A stretch of DNA of 64,000 nt, from the NCBI RefSeq assembly GCF_007556815.1, contig NZ_CP041743.1, positions 1,364,001 through 1,428,000 on the forward strand, read 5' to 3'. Both the position numbers and the translations under genes were made by a program. Source of the stretch: Paraburkholderia megapolitana (GTDB lineage: Bacteria; Pseudomonadota; Gammaproteobacteria; Burkholderiales; Burkholderiaceae). Below the pieces are notes generated by a model. That model was not told the origin of the DNA. It saw nothing but the letters and a program-made list of their open reading frames with translations, and searched no databases. Of the stretch, positions 35,938-47,400 are shown piece after piece; the first letter of the stretch is position 1; every line of letters starts with the position of its first letter.

Positions 35938-36950
35938 ACATCGGGATCGTCAACGACTTACCGCTCGCGGTCGAAGCGATACGCCGCGCGATCGCATTAC
36001 GCCCCGAGCACCGCGTGCTCTGGGTCGCGCCCGACGGTGCCCATGCCGTCGATTTCTGCGCGGCGCAGCCCCCCGACATCGTGCTGATGGATCTCGTGAT
36101 GCCGGGGTTCGACGGTGTCGAGGCCACACGGCGCATCATGGCGTCGCGCACGCCGTGCGCGATCCTCGTCGTCACGAGCAGCGTCGGCGCGAACGCGTGG
36201 CGGGTCTATGAAGCGATGGGCGCGGGCGCACTCGATGCGGTCGACACGCCGACACTCGCCGACCATACGCTGGCCGACAGTTCGCAACAGCTACTCGAGA
36301 AGATCGACCAGATTGGCCGGTTGCTGGAACAGCCGGTGGCGCGGCGCACGACGGCTGCCGTGCCGCGTGCAACGGGTAAGGTCTCGACGCTGGTGGCGAT
36401 CGGCGCATCGGCGGGCGGCCCGACTGCGCTCGCAACCGTGCTCGGCAAATTGCCGGTCGATTTCCGCGCGGGGCTCGTGATCGTGCAGCACGTCGACAAG
36501 GCGTTTGCAGAGGGCATGGCGCAATGGCTCGATGGCCAGACGCCGCTGCACGTGCGCGTCGCCCAACTGGGTGACCGGCCGCAGCCTGGCGAGGCGCTGC
36601 TGGCGGCGACCAACGATCATCTGAACCTCACGCGCACCGGTACGCTCGATTACGCGCGCGAGCCTGCCGACACGCCGTATCGGCCGTCGGTGGATGTGTT
36701 CTTTCACAGCGTGGTCCAGCACTGGCAGGCCAACGCAATTGGCGTGCTGCTTACCGGCATGGGGCGCGACGGCGCGATCGGGTTGAAGGCCATGCGCGCG
36801 AAGGGTTACCACACGATCGCCCAGGACGAGGCGACGAGCGCGGTGTTCGGCATGCCGAAAGCCGCGGCCGCGTTGGGTGCGGCGCGCTCGATTCTGCCGC
36901 TCGATAAAATAGCGGGCGAACTGCTGGCCTTGGTCAAAAAATCACAATGA
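35934..36950 (+). CDS. wspF: Wsp CheB-type methylesterase
   Basis: A 338-residue CheB. The N-terminal receiver (MNIGIVNDLPLAVEAIRRAI; phospho-acceptor Asp53 in VLMDLVMPGFDG) is joined to the esterase with catalytic Ser159 in VAIGASAGGPTAL, His186 in VIVQHVDKAF and the acidic residue in LLTGMGRDGAIGLKAM. It removes methyl groups from WspA and resets signalling; in Pseudomonas, loss of WspF locks WspR on and gives wrinkly colonies. It overlaps wspE by four bases. Confidence 0.94.
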   Translation: MNIGIVNDLPLAVEAIRRAIALRPEHRVLWVAPDGAHAVDFCAAQPPDIVLMDLVMPGFDGVEATRRIMASRTPCAILVVTSSVGANAWRVYEAMGAGALDAVDTPTLADHTLADSSQQLLEKIDQIGRLLEQPVARRTTAAVPRATGKVSTLVAIGASAGGPTALATVLGKLPVDFRAGLVIVQHVDKAFAEGMAQWLDGQTPLHVRVAQLGDRPQPGEALLAATNDHLNLTRTGTLDYAREPADTPYRPSVDVFFHSVVQHWQANAIGVLLTGMGRDGAIGLKAMRAKGYHTIAQDEATSAVFGMPKAAAALGAARSILPLDKIAGELLALVKKSQ

Positions 36951-36986
36951 GAGAGTAGGACTATCTGAGCATAGCGAGGGGTGAAT

Positions 36987-38090
36987 ATGGATACAGACCG
37001 AAGCGGCGAGCCTGACCAGGCTGGCCGCATCACGACCGAAGAAGGCGTACATCCGACGCTCGACGCGGTCCATGCCGCGCTACAGACACCGCTGGCGTCG
37101 GCCGTGCCCGCGATGGTTCTGCTGGTCGACGACCAGGCGATCGTTGCCGAAGCCGTGCGTCGCGCGCTGGCGAACGAGGACGGTATCGACTTCCATTACT
37201 GCGCCCACTCCGACGAGGCGATGTACGCCGCGGTGCAGACGCGGCCCACGGTGATCCTGCAGGATCTGGTGATGCCAGGCACGGACGGGCTCACGCTCGT
37301 GAAGGCGTATCGCGCCAACCCGGCGTTACGCGATGTACCGATCATCGTGCTGTCGACCAAGGAAGAACCGGTTATCAAGAGCGCGGCGTTTGCTACCGGT
37401 GCGAACGATTACCTCGTGAAACTGCCCGACCGCATCGAACTGGTCGCGCGTATTCGTTATCACTCGCGCTCGTATGTGAACCTGCTGCAACGCGATGAAG
37501 CGTATCGCGCGCTGCGGCAGTCGCAGCAGCAACTGCTCGAGGCGAATCTCGAGTTGCGGCGTCTCACGCATTCGGACGGTCTGACCGGACTGTCGAACCG
37601 GCGCTATCTCGACGAGTATCTGAGCGCCGAATGGCGACGCGGTCTGCGCGATCAATCGGAGCTGTCGCTGCTGATGATCGATGTCGATAACTTCAAGCTG
37701 TACAACGATACGTATGGGCACGTTGCCGGCGATGAAGTGCTCAAGCAGATCGCGGCGACGGTCGAAGGGTGTCTCGGTCGTGCCGGCGATCTGGCGGCGC
37801 GTTTTGGTGGCGAAGAGTTCGCGGTGGTGTTGCCGGGGACGTCGACAGGCGGCGTGAAACTGCTTGCCGAGAAGATCCGCGCCGGGATCGAGGCACTGCA
37901 GTTGCCGCACCGGCAATCGTCGACGGGGGACTACGTGACGATCAGTATCGGCGGTGCAACGGTCGTGCCCGAAGTCGAAGCGGCGACGACTTCGCTGATC
38001 GAAGCCGCCGACGTTGCGCTGTATCAGGCAAAACGGGATGGCAAGAACCGTGTGGTCGCGAATTCGGATCCGCATGCGATGCGGGATTAG
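36987..38090 (+). CDS. wspR: Wsp diguanylate cyclase response regulator
   Basis: A 367-residue receiver-GGDEF protein that makes cyclic di-GMP when phosphorylated by WspE. The receiver has [15 protein letters not shown] and the acceptor Asp93 ([10 protein letters not shown]). A coiled stalk (residues 165-195) leads to the cyclase with [16 protein letters not shown] and the active site GGEEF (274-278). The inhibitory-site RxxD is present as RAGD (265-268), five residues before GGEEF, so product inhibition is expected. AGGGG precedes ATG 36987; a GTG two codons earlier is the other option. Confidence 0.95.
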   Translation: MDTDRSGEPDQAGRITTEEGVHPTLDAVHAALQTPLASAVPAMVLLVDDQAIVAEAVRRALANEDGIDFHYCAHSDEAMYAAVQTRPTVILQDLVMPGTDGLTLVKAYRANPALRDVPIIVLSTKEEPVIKSAAFATGANDYLVKLPDRIELVARIRYHSRSYVNLLQRDEAYRALRQSQQQLLEANLELRRLTHSDGLTGLSNRRYLDEYLSAEWRRGLRDQSELSLLMIDVDNFKLYNDTYGHVAGDEVLKQIAATVEGCLGRAGDLAARFGGEEFAVVLPGTSTGGVKLLAEKIRAGIEALQLPHRQSSTGDYVTISIGGATVVPEVEAATTSLIEAADVALYQAKRDGKNRVVANSDPHAMRD

Positions 38091-38272
38091 TGGGCGGATT
38101 CGATCTGGACTCGCGCGTGCTGACGCACGGGGAGCGTGAGCGCATCGTCGAGATGTATGCGCAGGGATATCGGTCGAGGGCGTTCAGCGACGTTGTTCTC
38201 GATAACGCCGGCGTGTCTGCTGAAGAGACGGCGGCGTGTATTGCAGCGTATCTGGTGGACGGGCGCCATTGA
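38090..38272 (+). CDS. Small protein downstream of wspR (60 aa)
   Basis: A 60-residue frame opening with GTG that overlaps the wspR stop by one base. The sequence ([39 protein letters not shown]...) is helical, with a GERERIVEMYAQGY stretch that recalls a short helix-turn-helix, and looks like a real soluble protein. It is coupled to wspR by overlap and has no separate ribosome site. Whether it is part of the Wsp circuit is unknown. It could also be noise. Confidence 0.45.
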   Translation: MGGFDLDSRVLTHGERERIVEMYAQGYRSRAFSDVVLDNAGVSAEETAACIAAYLVDGRH

Positions 38273-38493
38273 GGCTTGTTTTACTCGCTCGACACTCTGC
38301 AAGTTGTCGTGCGCCGCTTTGCTGTCTGAAAAATGGCGGTAAACGCACTTCTAGCCTTATTCATAGATCCCCCTGCTGATGCTCGTTTGCTAACGGTACT
38401 TCACGCGTTGGCAATTGTTCACAAATACCGTTCGCGGCTTCGATACGCTTACGCGCAGACCAGAACCTGCGCGTGAATTGCACGCCGTGAATA

Positions 38494-41400
38494 ATGAACA
38501 AGAACTGCTATCGGGTTATCTTCAATCGCGCTCGGGGCGCGCTCATGGTGGTGCAGGAGAATGGCCTGGCGCCGCACGCCGCGGGCGGTCGCCGTGCATC
38601 TGGTGCGCTGGTTGTTTCCGCGATACTGCAGACGACACGGCGCCCGATAGCGCTGGCTGCCATGCTGCTACTGGGTGTGCCAGCAATCGCCATGGCCCAG
38701 ATCGTTGCCGCGCCCGGTTCCGGCGCGCATGTAATCCAGACACAGAACGGCTTGCCCCAGGTCGACGTGGCGCGTCCCTCGGGTGCGGGGGTATCGGTCA
38801 ACACCTACAGCCAGTTCGACGTGCAGAGGGCCGGCGCGATCCTGAACAACTCGCCCACGATTGTGCAGACCCGGCAGGCGGGTTATATCAACGGGAATCC
38901 GAACTTCGGGGCGAACGACGCGGCCAGGATCATCGTCAACCAGGTTAACGGCAATAACCCGTCGCAGCTGCGAGGGTTTGTTGAAGTTGCGGGGCAGCGT
39001 GCAGACGTGGTGATTGCGAATCCGTCGGGCCTGGTGGTGGACGGTGGTGGATTCATCAATACAAGTCGCGCGACGCTGACGACCGGGATACCGTTCTACG
39101 GGGTAGATGGCTCGCTTGCTGGTTTTAACGTCAATCGCGGTCTTGTCACGGTGGTGGGCTCGGGGCTGAATGCGTCGGGTGTCGATCGCGTCGATCTCAT
39201 TGCGCGGGCAGTAGAAGCGAATGCCGCGATCTATGCGAATAACCTGAACGTCCTCACCGGCGCGAATCAGGTCAACCATGACACGTTGGCGACCTCGCGC
39301 ATTCAGGGCGAAGGTGCGGTGCCCGCCGTTGCGCTTGATATCGGCCAACTCGGCGGGATGTACGCGAACCGGATTTTTCTGGTCGGTACGGAAGGTGGTG
39401 TCGGTGTTCGCAACGCCGGCACGATCGTAGCAGACGCGATGGGCCTGACGCTGACGACCGAAGGCCGGCTCGTGCAGGCGGGCACGATCAGTGCGCTCGG
39501 CAACGTTGCGGTATCGGCGGCAGGTGGTATCGAGAATACGGGCACGACGTATAGCCAGCAGTCGGTGTCGCTGAACACCGGTGCGGATATGGCAAACAGC
39601 GGCACGCTCGCCGCGCAACACCATGTGGGCGTGAATGCCGGTTCGGTGGATTCGACGGGATCGATCGGCGCGGGCGTGGACAGCGATGGCGTGCTCACGC
39701 AAGCCGGGGAGCTGCAGCTCACAACAGCGGGTCGGTTGAGCGCGACGGGCAGGAACCTTGCGGGCGGTAACGCGACGCTAAAAGGCTCCGCGGTGAATCT
39801 TGCTGGCAGCACGACGGCCGCGAGCGGCAACCTGTCGATGACCTCCACGACCGGCGACGTGAATCTCACGAATGCGACGACGAGTGCCCAGGGGAGCGTC
39901 ACGGTGAACGCGGCAGGAGCGCTCGTCAATGACTACGGCAAGGTGTCGGGTCAGCAAGATGTCAACGCGACCTCCGGAAGCATATCGAATGTCGGTGGCA
40001 CGCTCGAATCGCAAGGTGCGATGCAGCTTCAGACCGGCGCATTCTCGAACAGCCAGGGCACCGTGCAAAGCGGCGGGGCGCTCACTGTCACAGGCAGTAC
40101 GATCGACAACAGCAACGGCACGCTCACTGCGACGCAGATCGGTCTTGTCGCAGGGGCATTGTCGAACGCTCACGGTGTGATCCAGGCTCGCAACGAACTC
40201 AAAGCGACCGCCGCCGGTGCGATCTCGAATCAGGGCGGCAAGCTCGAAAGCCTGAGCGACGACGGTACGTTGAGCGTCACGGGCGCGAGCATCGATAACA
40301 CGTCCGGACGAATCGTCAACGCGGGCACCGGCACAACGCAGATCGACGCGGGCACGCAACTCGTCAATACAGGTGGTACGGCGGGCGGGAACGGCGATGT
40401 CGCCGTGCACGGCGCGTCGATCATGAACACCGCGAAGGGGCAACTCGTCGCGGGGGACAACCTGACGTTCGGAAACGCGAACCAGATCGTGAACGACGGC
40501 GGCAACCTGACGGCGGGCGGTACGTTGAGCATGCATCGCCCTACGTCGACCTTCTCCAACGTCGGCGGCACCGTCAACGCGGCGCACGTCAATCTCGATA
40601 CCGCGCGCCTCGATAACACCGACGGCCAGATCGGCAATCTGGCCGGTTCCCCAGGTAACGTCTCTGTTCAGACGGGGACCCTGACGAATCCGGGCGGCGC
40701 GATTACCAGTACACAGGACCTTATCGTTACGGCCGGTGTGCTCATGGGCGACGGCAGACTGACCGGTGGCCGCGATACGACCGTGAGCCTGCAGGGCAAC
40801 TATACGAACGACGCTGCGAACCTGATCACCGCCAATCGCCATCTGACGTTTTCGACGACCGGGCAACTGACCAATACCGGCAGGCTTGCATCGGCCGGCA
40901 ACATGACGATCAACGCAAACGGGATCGTGAACCAGGCAGGCGCGATGCTCGCGTCGGGCAACCCAGGGGACGATTCCAGCGGCATGACGACGCTGGATGC
41001 AGGTCCGGGCGACATCGACAACGCGGGCAGTATCGACGGCAATGCTGTCACGACGAGCGGCAACATACTGACCAATACCGGTGCGATCATCGGCGGCACG
41101 CTGACGCATACCGCCGGCACCATCGTCAACGACGGTGCGAAGGCGGTCATTGCGGGTGCGAACCAGGTCAATCTCTACGCATCGGAAACGCTCACCAGTC
41201 AGCACGGCGCGACGATCGTCAGTCTGGGCGATATCAACATTGCAAGGGACGGGCAGAAGGACGCGAACGATAAGCTGGTCAACCAGACCGGCACCGTCAA
41301 CAATCTCTCGTCGACGATCGAGGCGGGCGGTCAACTGAACGTCGCGGCGAACCAGTTGAACAACGTCCGGCAGGATATCCAGACGCAAACCGATACATCG

Positions 41401-44400
41401 AGTTCGACATCGACGATGTCGGAGTTGCCGTGGTGGACACCGCAGAACGCCAATATCGTGATGCGGGACGCGTACTACCTGAATCCGGCCGACATCGTGT
41501 CCATCACGCCCGTCGTGACGCCGGACGGTTTTGTCGTCCAGAAGGTCGTGGCAAACCTGCCTTCCAGTGTTTCCGCATTCCAGTGGCGGCAAAGCGGCCT
41601 GACGTATTCACAACCCAATGGTGGCTCGCGCGTCGAGTTCCAGAAGGATTCCCGTCTGACGCCGGCCGCAAGTCAGGTCGTGCTGTACGCATACAGTGTT
41701 CAGACCGGGCAGTCGAACCCCGATCACGCGGGCGGTACGGCATGGCCGCAATTCTCGAAGACGACGACGGACAACCAGCAGGGGACGACCACCTATTCGA
41801 ATCAGTACGGCAATTGCACGTCGGCCTGTACGCGCATCGAGACCTATCCGCAATACACCGATCCGACGACGCTGATCCAGAAGGACACTGAGCAACGCCG
41901 GGGTGGCAGCGGCCCGGGTTCCTACCCGGTCGAAGTCGAACGGATTGCGACCCGGACGGTGGCGCAGACCACGCTGTCACCGGCGAGCGGTGCTGCGGCA
42001 CTGCTGACCTCGGGCGCCGCAATGAATCTGGCGATCGGTACGCAACTGAACAACGACAATGGGACGATCGCAGCGGGCGGCGACCTGCGCGTCAACGATC
42101 AGGCGGTGCTGGACGATGGCAGTCACGCCATGATCAGAAACACGTCGACGCAGCTGTCGACCACCTACTCGTTCCAGAACAGCTCTGGATACGGCAGCCC
42201 GTGGGCGAGCGATCCGACGGCGCCCGCCCAGTGGACCACATGGACGAGACCCTCGATCACGCTGCCGACAGGTATCGCGGGCGGCACCATCACGAGCAAT
42301 AAGACTGTCACTATCGATGCCGGCAGCATTGTGAATACGAGTGTGCCGGCAACGACTGGCCCGACAGGCGCGAGTGCGGTTGTGCTGGGGCTGACAGCGG
42401 CGACGCTCGCGGGTGGACAGTCGACCGGCCCGGGCGGAGCGATCAGGACGGTCGACGGCGCACGCACTACCATGCCGAACCCGGCGTTACCGCCTGGCGG
42501 CCTGTTCACGCTCGTAACGGCTCCAGAGCAACCGTATGCGGTCGTCACCGATCCACGCTTCACACGCTATAGCAGCTTCATTTCGAGTGACTACATGCTG
42601 TCGCAACTGGGACTGGATCCTGGCGCAATAGCAAAGCGTCTGGGCGACGGTTACTACGAATCGCAACTCGTGATGAACCAGATCACGAACCTGACCGGCA
42701 AGCGGTATCTCGCAGGCCACTCGAGCAACGAAGCCGGATACCGGCAACTGATGACCAACGGCGCTGTATTTGCCAGACAGTTCGGCCTCGCGCCCGGCAT
42801 CGCGTTGACCGATGCGCAGATGGCGGCCCTGACAACCGATATCGTCTGGCTCGTCAATCAGACTGTCACGTTGCCCGACGGAAGCGAACAGACCGCCCTC
42901 GTGCCGCAGGTGTATCTGTCGAAGCCGGGCAACCCGAACCTGTCGCCGACCGGCGCGTTGATCGCTGGCGACGCGGTCGCTCTCAAGGCCCGCGACATTC
43001 TCAATCAGGGCGCAACGGTCGCCGGCACGCGCGATACGGTACTGCTGGCCTCGAACGACATCCAGAATCTCGGTGGCACGATCTCCGGCGACAATCTGGC
43101 GCTGGTCGCCGGCCGCGATATCGTCAACCAGTCGATCACCGGCACCGAAACGACACACTTCGCGACGGGGACATCGACCCACACATCGATTGCGGCGCTG
43201 GGTCAGTTGACGGCGGGCAGCAATCTAATGATGCAGGCCGGAAACGATATCGACGTTCGGGGCGCGCGGGTGTCGGCCGGGCAGAACCTGAGTGCCATGG
43301 CCGGAAACGCGGTCAACGTCGGGACGGTCGCGACAGGTTCGAGCGTGTCGACGCAGACCGATGCACGCAATACCCGGCAGCAGATCGATACGGCGCAGGT
43401 TGGCAGTGTGCTGCAGACAGGCGGTAATCTGGGCGTGACGAGCGGTGGCGATATCGGCATCACAGGGAGCACGCTGAAGTCGGGTGGCGACATGCTGGTG
43501 GCCGGCTCAGGAAATGTGACGATCCAGGCGGCGAAGGACAGCACGTCGACTCGTCTGAATGCCGCCGCAGGGAAGAACTGGAGCGTCGATAACCGGACGC
43601 TTGAAACGGGCGTGGGCAGCCGGCTGTCGGCGGGCGGGAGCGCGACGGTGCTCGCGGGTGTGCAAAGGACATCGGATGGCATGCTGGTGCTGCCTGAAGC
43701 ATCTATTGGCGAGCAGAAAAACCTGGCGGTGACGGGATCGGGCATTGCGGCGGGAACAAACGGCGCGGGAAATGGCGCCGTTAGTCTCGGTGCGAGCGGC
43801 GACGTGACGATCGCGGAGATGCGTACCCGGGCAGACGGTAACTCGGCAAGCCACGCCGAGTCGCGCAATCCGCTGTCACGCAGGTCGACCGATAGCGCAC
43901 GCAGCTATGCGGGCGATAACGCGAACGGCTCGCTGGTGTCGGGCGACAGCGTATCGATCCATAGTGGCAAGGACATCAACGTGACCGGTAGCGCGGTCGT
44001 TGGTACGGGCGATGTTTCGCTGGACGCCGCGCGGCGCGTGAATATCCTCGCAGCGGAAGACCGCAACGATTCGTCCGCGTATTACGACAGGAAGCGGTCG
44101 GGTCTGATGGGTTCGGGCGGGTTGGGTTTTACGATCGGTTCGACGCAACAGAAGGCACAGTCGGACAATCACGGCGTTCAGCAGAGCCAGCGGCGCAGCG
44201 CGGTGGGGAGTGTGCAAGGCAACGTGTCGATCAAGGCCGGGGAGAACGTTCACATCGGCGGCAGCGACGTTATCGCCGGCAAGGCGGCGGACGATCCGGC
44301 GGATGCGACGGGAAACATCAGGATTGCCGGCCAGAAGGTCACGATCGATCCGGGCCAGGACGACGCCCGTGCACACGACCAGCAGGAGTCGAAGTCGCGC

Positions 44401-47400
44401 GGCTTCACGGCTGCCATTACGGGCACGCCGTTCGATGCGGTCCGCAATGTGCGCGACAACGCGTCGAGTGGTAACGGGTTTCAACGTGCTCACGGCGTCG
44501 TGACCGAGGCTGGCGCGAGCATGCTCGACGTCCCTTCGATTGCGCTGACCTATGGTCGCAGTGAAAGCAGCAGCGTGACCGACAGATCGAGCCGGACGAA
44601 TGCCGGTAGCGCGATCCGTGGTGCGGGCAACGTTACCGTGATCGCCACCGGTGGCTCGGAGAGGGACACGCAAGGGCATGCGACGGACGGCGATATCACG
44701 GTGGTGGGTTCTTCGATCAGCGCAGGTGGCAAGACGCTGCTGGACGCGAACCGGCGTGTCACGCTGGCAGCGTCTACCGATCAGTATCAGCAGAACACGC
44801 ACTCGAGTAGCTCGAGCACGAGCCTCGCGCTCCTGTCGTCGCCCAGTCTCGGGAATGTTGTGCGCTGGATCAGCGGGACGGCGAACAACGATGGCGTCGG
44901 CCTCTCTCCATACAACGCGAGCCGCGAGAATTCGGACGGCAACCTGTCGGGAACGCGCCAGACCGCAACCGTTGTATCCGGCGACAGCGTGACGATCCGC
45001 GGCCGCACGGGCGACGTGAACGTCATCGGGTCGGGCGTGAGCGGCACGCACGACGTGAGGGTCACAGCCGACCAGGGCGCAGTCAATGTGCTCGCGGGAC
45101 TGGAGACGAACCGGAGCCACGAGGAATCGAGCAGCCGCCGGATCGGAAATCTCGGCAGCAACGGTACGTCCACGGGCTTCAGCGTTGGCGTGTCGAACAG
45201 CCATAGCGTGCAGGACAGCGCGAACCAGACGCAGGGCACGATGCGCAGCCAGATCGCAAGCGCGAGCGGAAACGTAACGCTCGATGCGAAGAAAGATCTT
45301 ACGGTGACAGGCTCCGACCTCATGACAAGCAAGGACCTGAAGCTGCAAGGTGAGAATCTGCATCTCGATTCGGGCACAGACAGGACGCAGAACAGCATGA
45401 GTCAGCACGCGAGTCAGTTTGGTGTCAGCCTCGCGCTGGGCGGAGCAGTGGGCAATGCAATGTCTGCCGTGAACCAGACGACGGGCAATCCGGCGCGCGG
45501 CGACGATGTGCGACTTGGAGCGCTTGACAAGACGCAGGCGGCGCTCACCGCCTACAACGCAACCAAGGTGGCGCAGGCATTCGATGCGGGTAAGTCGACT
45601 GCGCAGCCGCTTGTGAAGGCGACGGCGAGTGTGGGTGGTGGGGTGTCCAGCAGCGAGTCACGCAGCAGCGCGCTAGCGAACGCTGGTAGTACGCTCACGG
45701 CGAGCGGGAAAGTCAGCCTGATTGCGACGGGGAGCGGTGCGAAGGATGCCGATGGCTTTGCGACCGACGGCGATATCGACGCGCGCGGCACGCGCATCTC
45801 CGGCAGGAACGTGGTGCTGGACGCGGCACGCGACATCAACCTGCAGAGTGCAAAGGACACGACGCAAATGTCGAACTGGAACAGCAGCAGTGGAGGCAGT
45901 ATCGGGATCGGCGCGAACCTTGGTGGCCAGCAGAACGGCTTTACGCTGGAGCTGGCCGCAAGCGCGGCGCGTGGCAACGTCAGCGGGCAGAGCGTGATGA
46001 ACCGCGACACGGTGGTGTCGGCGGGCGATACGCTTACGGTGAAGAGCGGCCGGGATACAAGCCTGCGCGGTGCGCAGGCGATGGGAAACCGTGTGGTGTC
46101 GGATGTCGGTCGCGATCTGAACATCGAGAGTCAGCAGGATACGGCGACGTACGAGAGCAGGCAGACAGGCGCTGGACTCCAGATGAGTGTCTGCGTGCCG
46201 CCGTTCTGCCTGGGTCAGACGGTGAACGGCAGCGTGAATGTCAGCCAGCAGAACATCAGGGCGACGTTCGCATCGGTGAACCGGCAGAGCGGGATTTTTG
46301 CGGGCGATGGCGGGTATGAGGTCAATGTCGGTAACCATACGCAACTGGATGGTGGCGCGATCGCTGCGACGGCGGGCGGGGATAGGAACAGCTTCTCTAC
46401 GCAGAGCTTCGGTTATACGGACATCGAGAACTGTGCGAGCCATTCAGGCAGTGCGGTGGGGTTCAGCGCGAGCGGTGGTGTTGGCAACAGTTCGTCGAAG
46501 GGGATCAATCTGAATACGCCGGTGACACAGGCCGGGGCGATGAGTCCAGGGCCGGTGACGGCGAATGGTCTGGGGCCGGGTGGGTTCTCGGTGGCAGGCA
46601 CGGGCAGCGATGTGACCGGTACGACCTACGCGACGGTGAACCCGGGCAGCATCACCGTTCGCGGCGATGCGGGTACGGGTCATGACAGCGCGGTGGGCCT
46701 GAACCGTGACATGTCGATTGCAAACGGCGCGGTGCAGAACACGTTCGATGCGCGGAAGGTGCAGAACGATCTGGCGGTACAGCAGGCGGCGGGTCAGGTC
46801 GGGATGCAGGTGGTGGGTGAAGTCGGGAAGCACCTCACGGATAAGGCCGCTGAGGCTGTGAAGAAGGCGAGTGACGGGCTGACTGCGGCGCAGGCGTCCG
46901 GTGACGCGGCGGCGATTTCGAAGGCGCAGGCGGAACTGGATACGGCTAACCGGCAATACGCGATGTGGAACGGGGACAGCGCCAGCCGGGTCGGTGCTCA
47001 TTCGATCGTCTCGGCTGCAGCGGCGGCGCTGGGTGGTGGGAATGTGGCGGGTGCGGTGGTCGGGACGGTTGCTGGGGACTATGCGGGTGCGGCTGTGGGG
47101 CAGATGGCGGGGAACACGCTAGGCGGCACGCTGCTGACGAATCTTGTAACGGGTGCGGCCGGTGCGGTGGCTGGTGGGGTAGTGGGTGGTGCGTCAGGGG
47201 CGATAAGTGGTGCGGGTGGGGCGTTGAGTGCGGATCTTTACAATCGGCAGCTTCATCCCGATGAACGTCAGTGGATCAGGGACAACGCAGCGGCGTACGC
47301 GAAGCAGCAAGACATCACACTCGAACAGGCGGTTAGCGCCTTGACGGCGCAGGCAGACCGGCAGGTGCAGAACGGATCATCGGGGGCGTGGGATCGGAAT

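Noticed and set aside
39778..41592. 604-codon minus-strand frame
   Set aside because: Opposes cdiA; no ribosome site or domain.
39000..46500. Repeated short motifs that could suggest a CRISPR or tandem array
   Set aside because: They are in-frame beta-helix repeats of the FHA-like exoprotein with irregular spacing.
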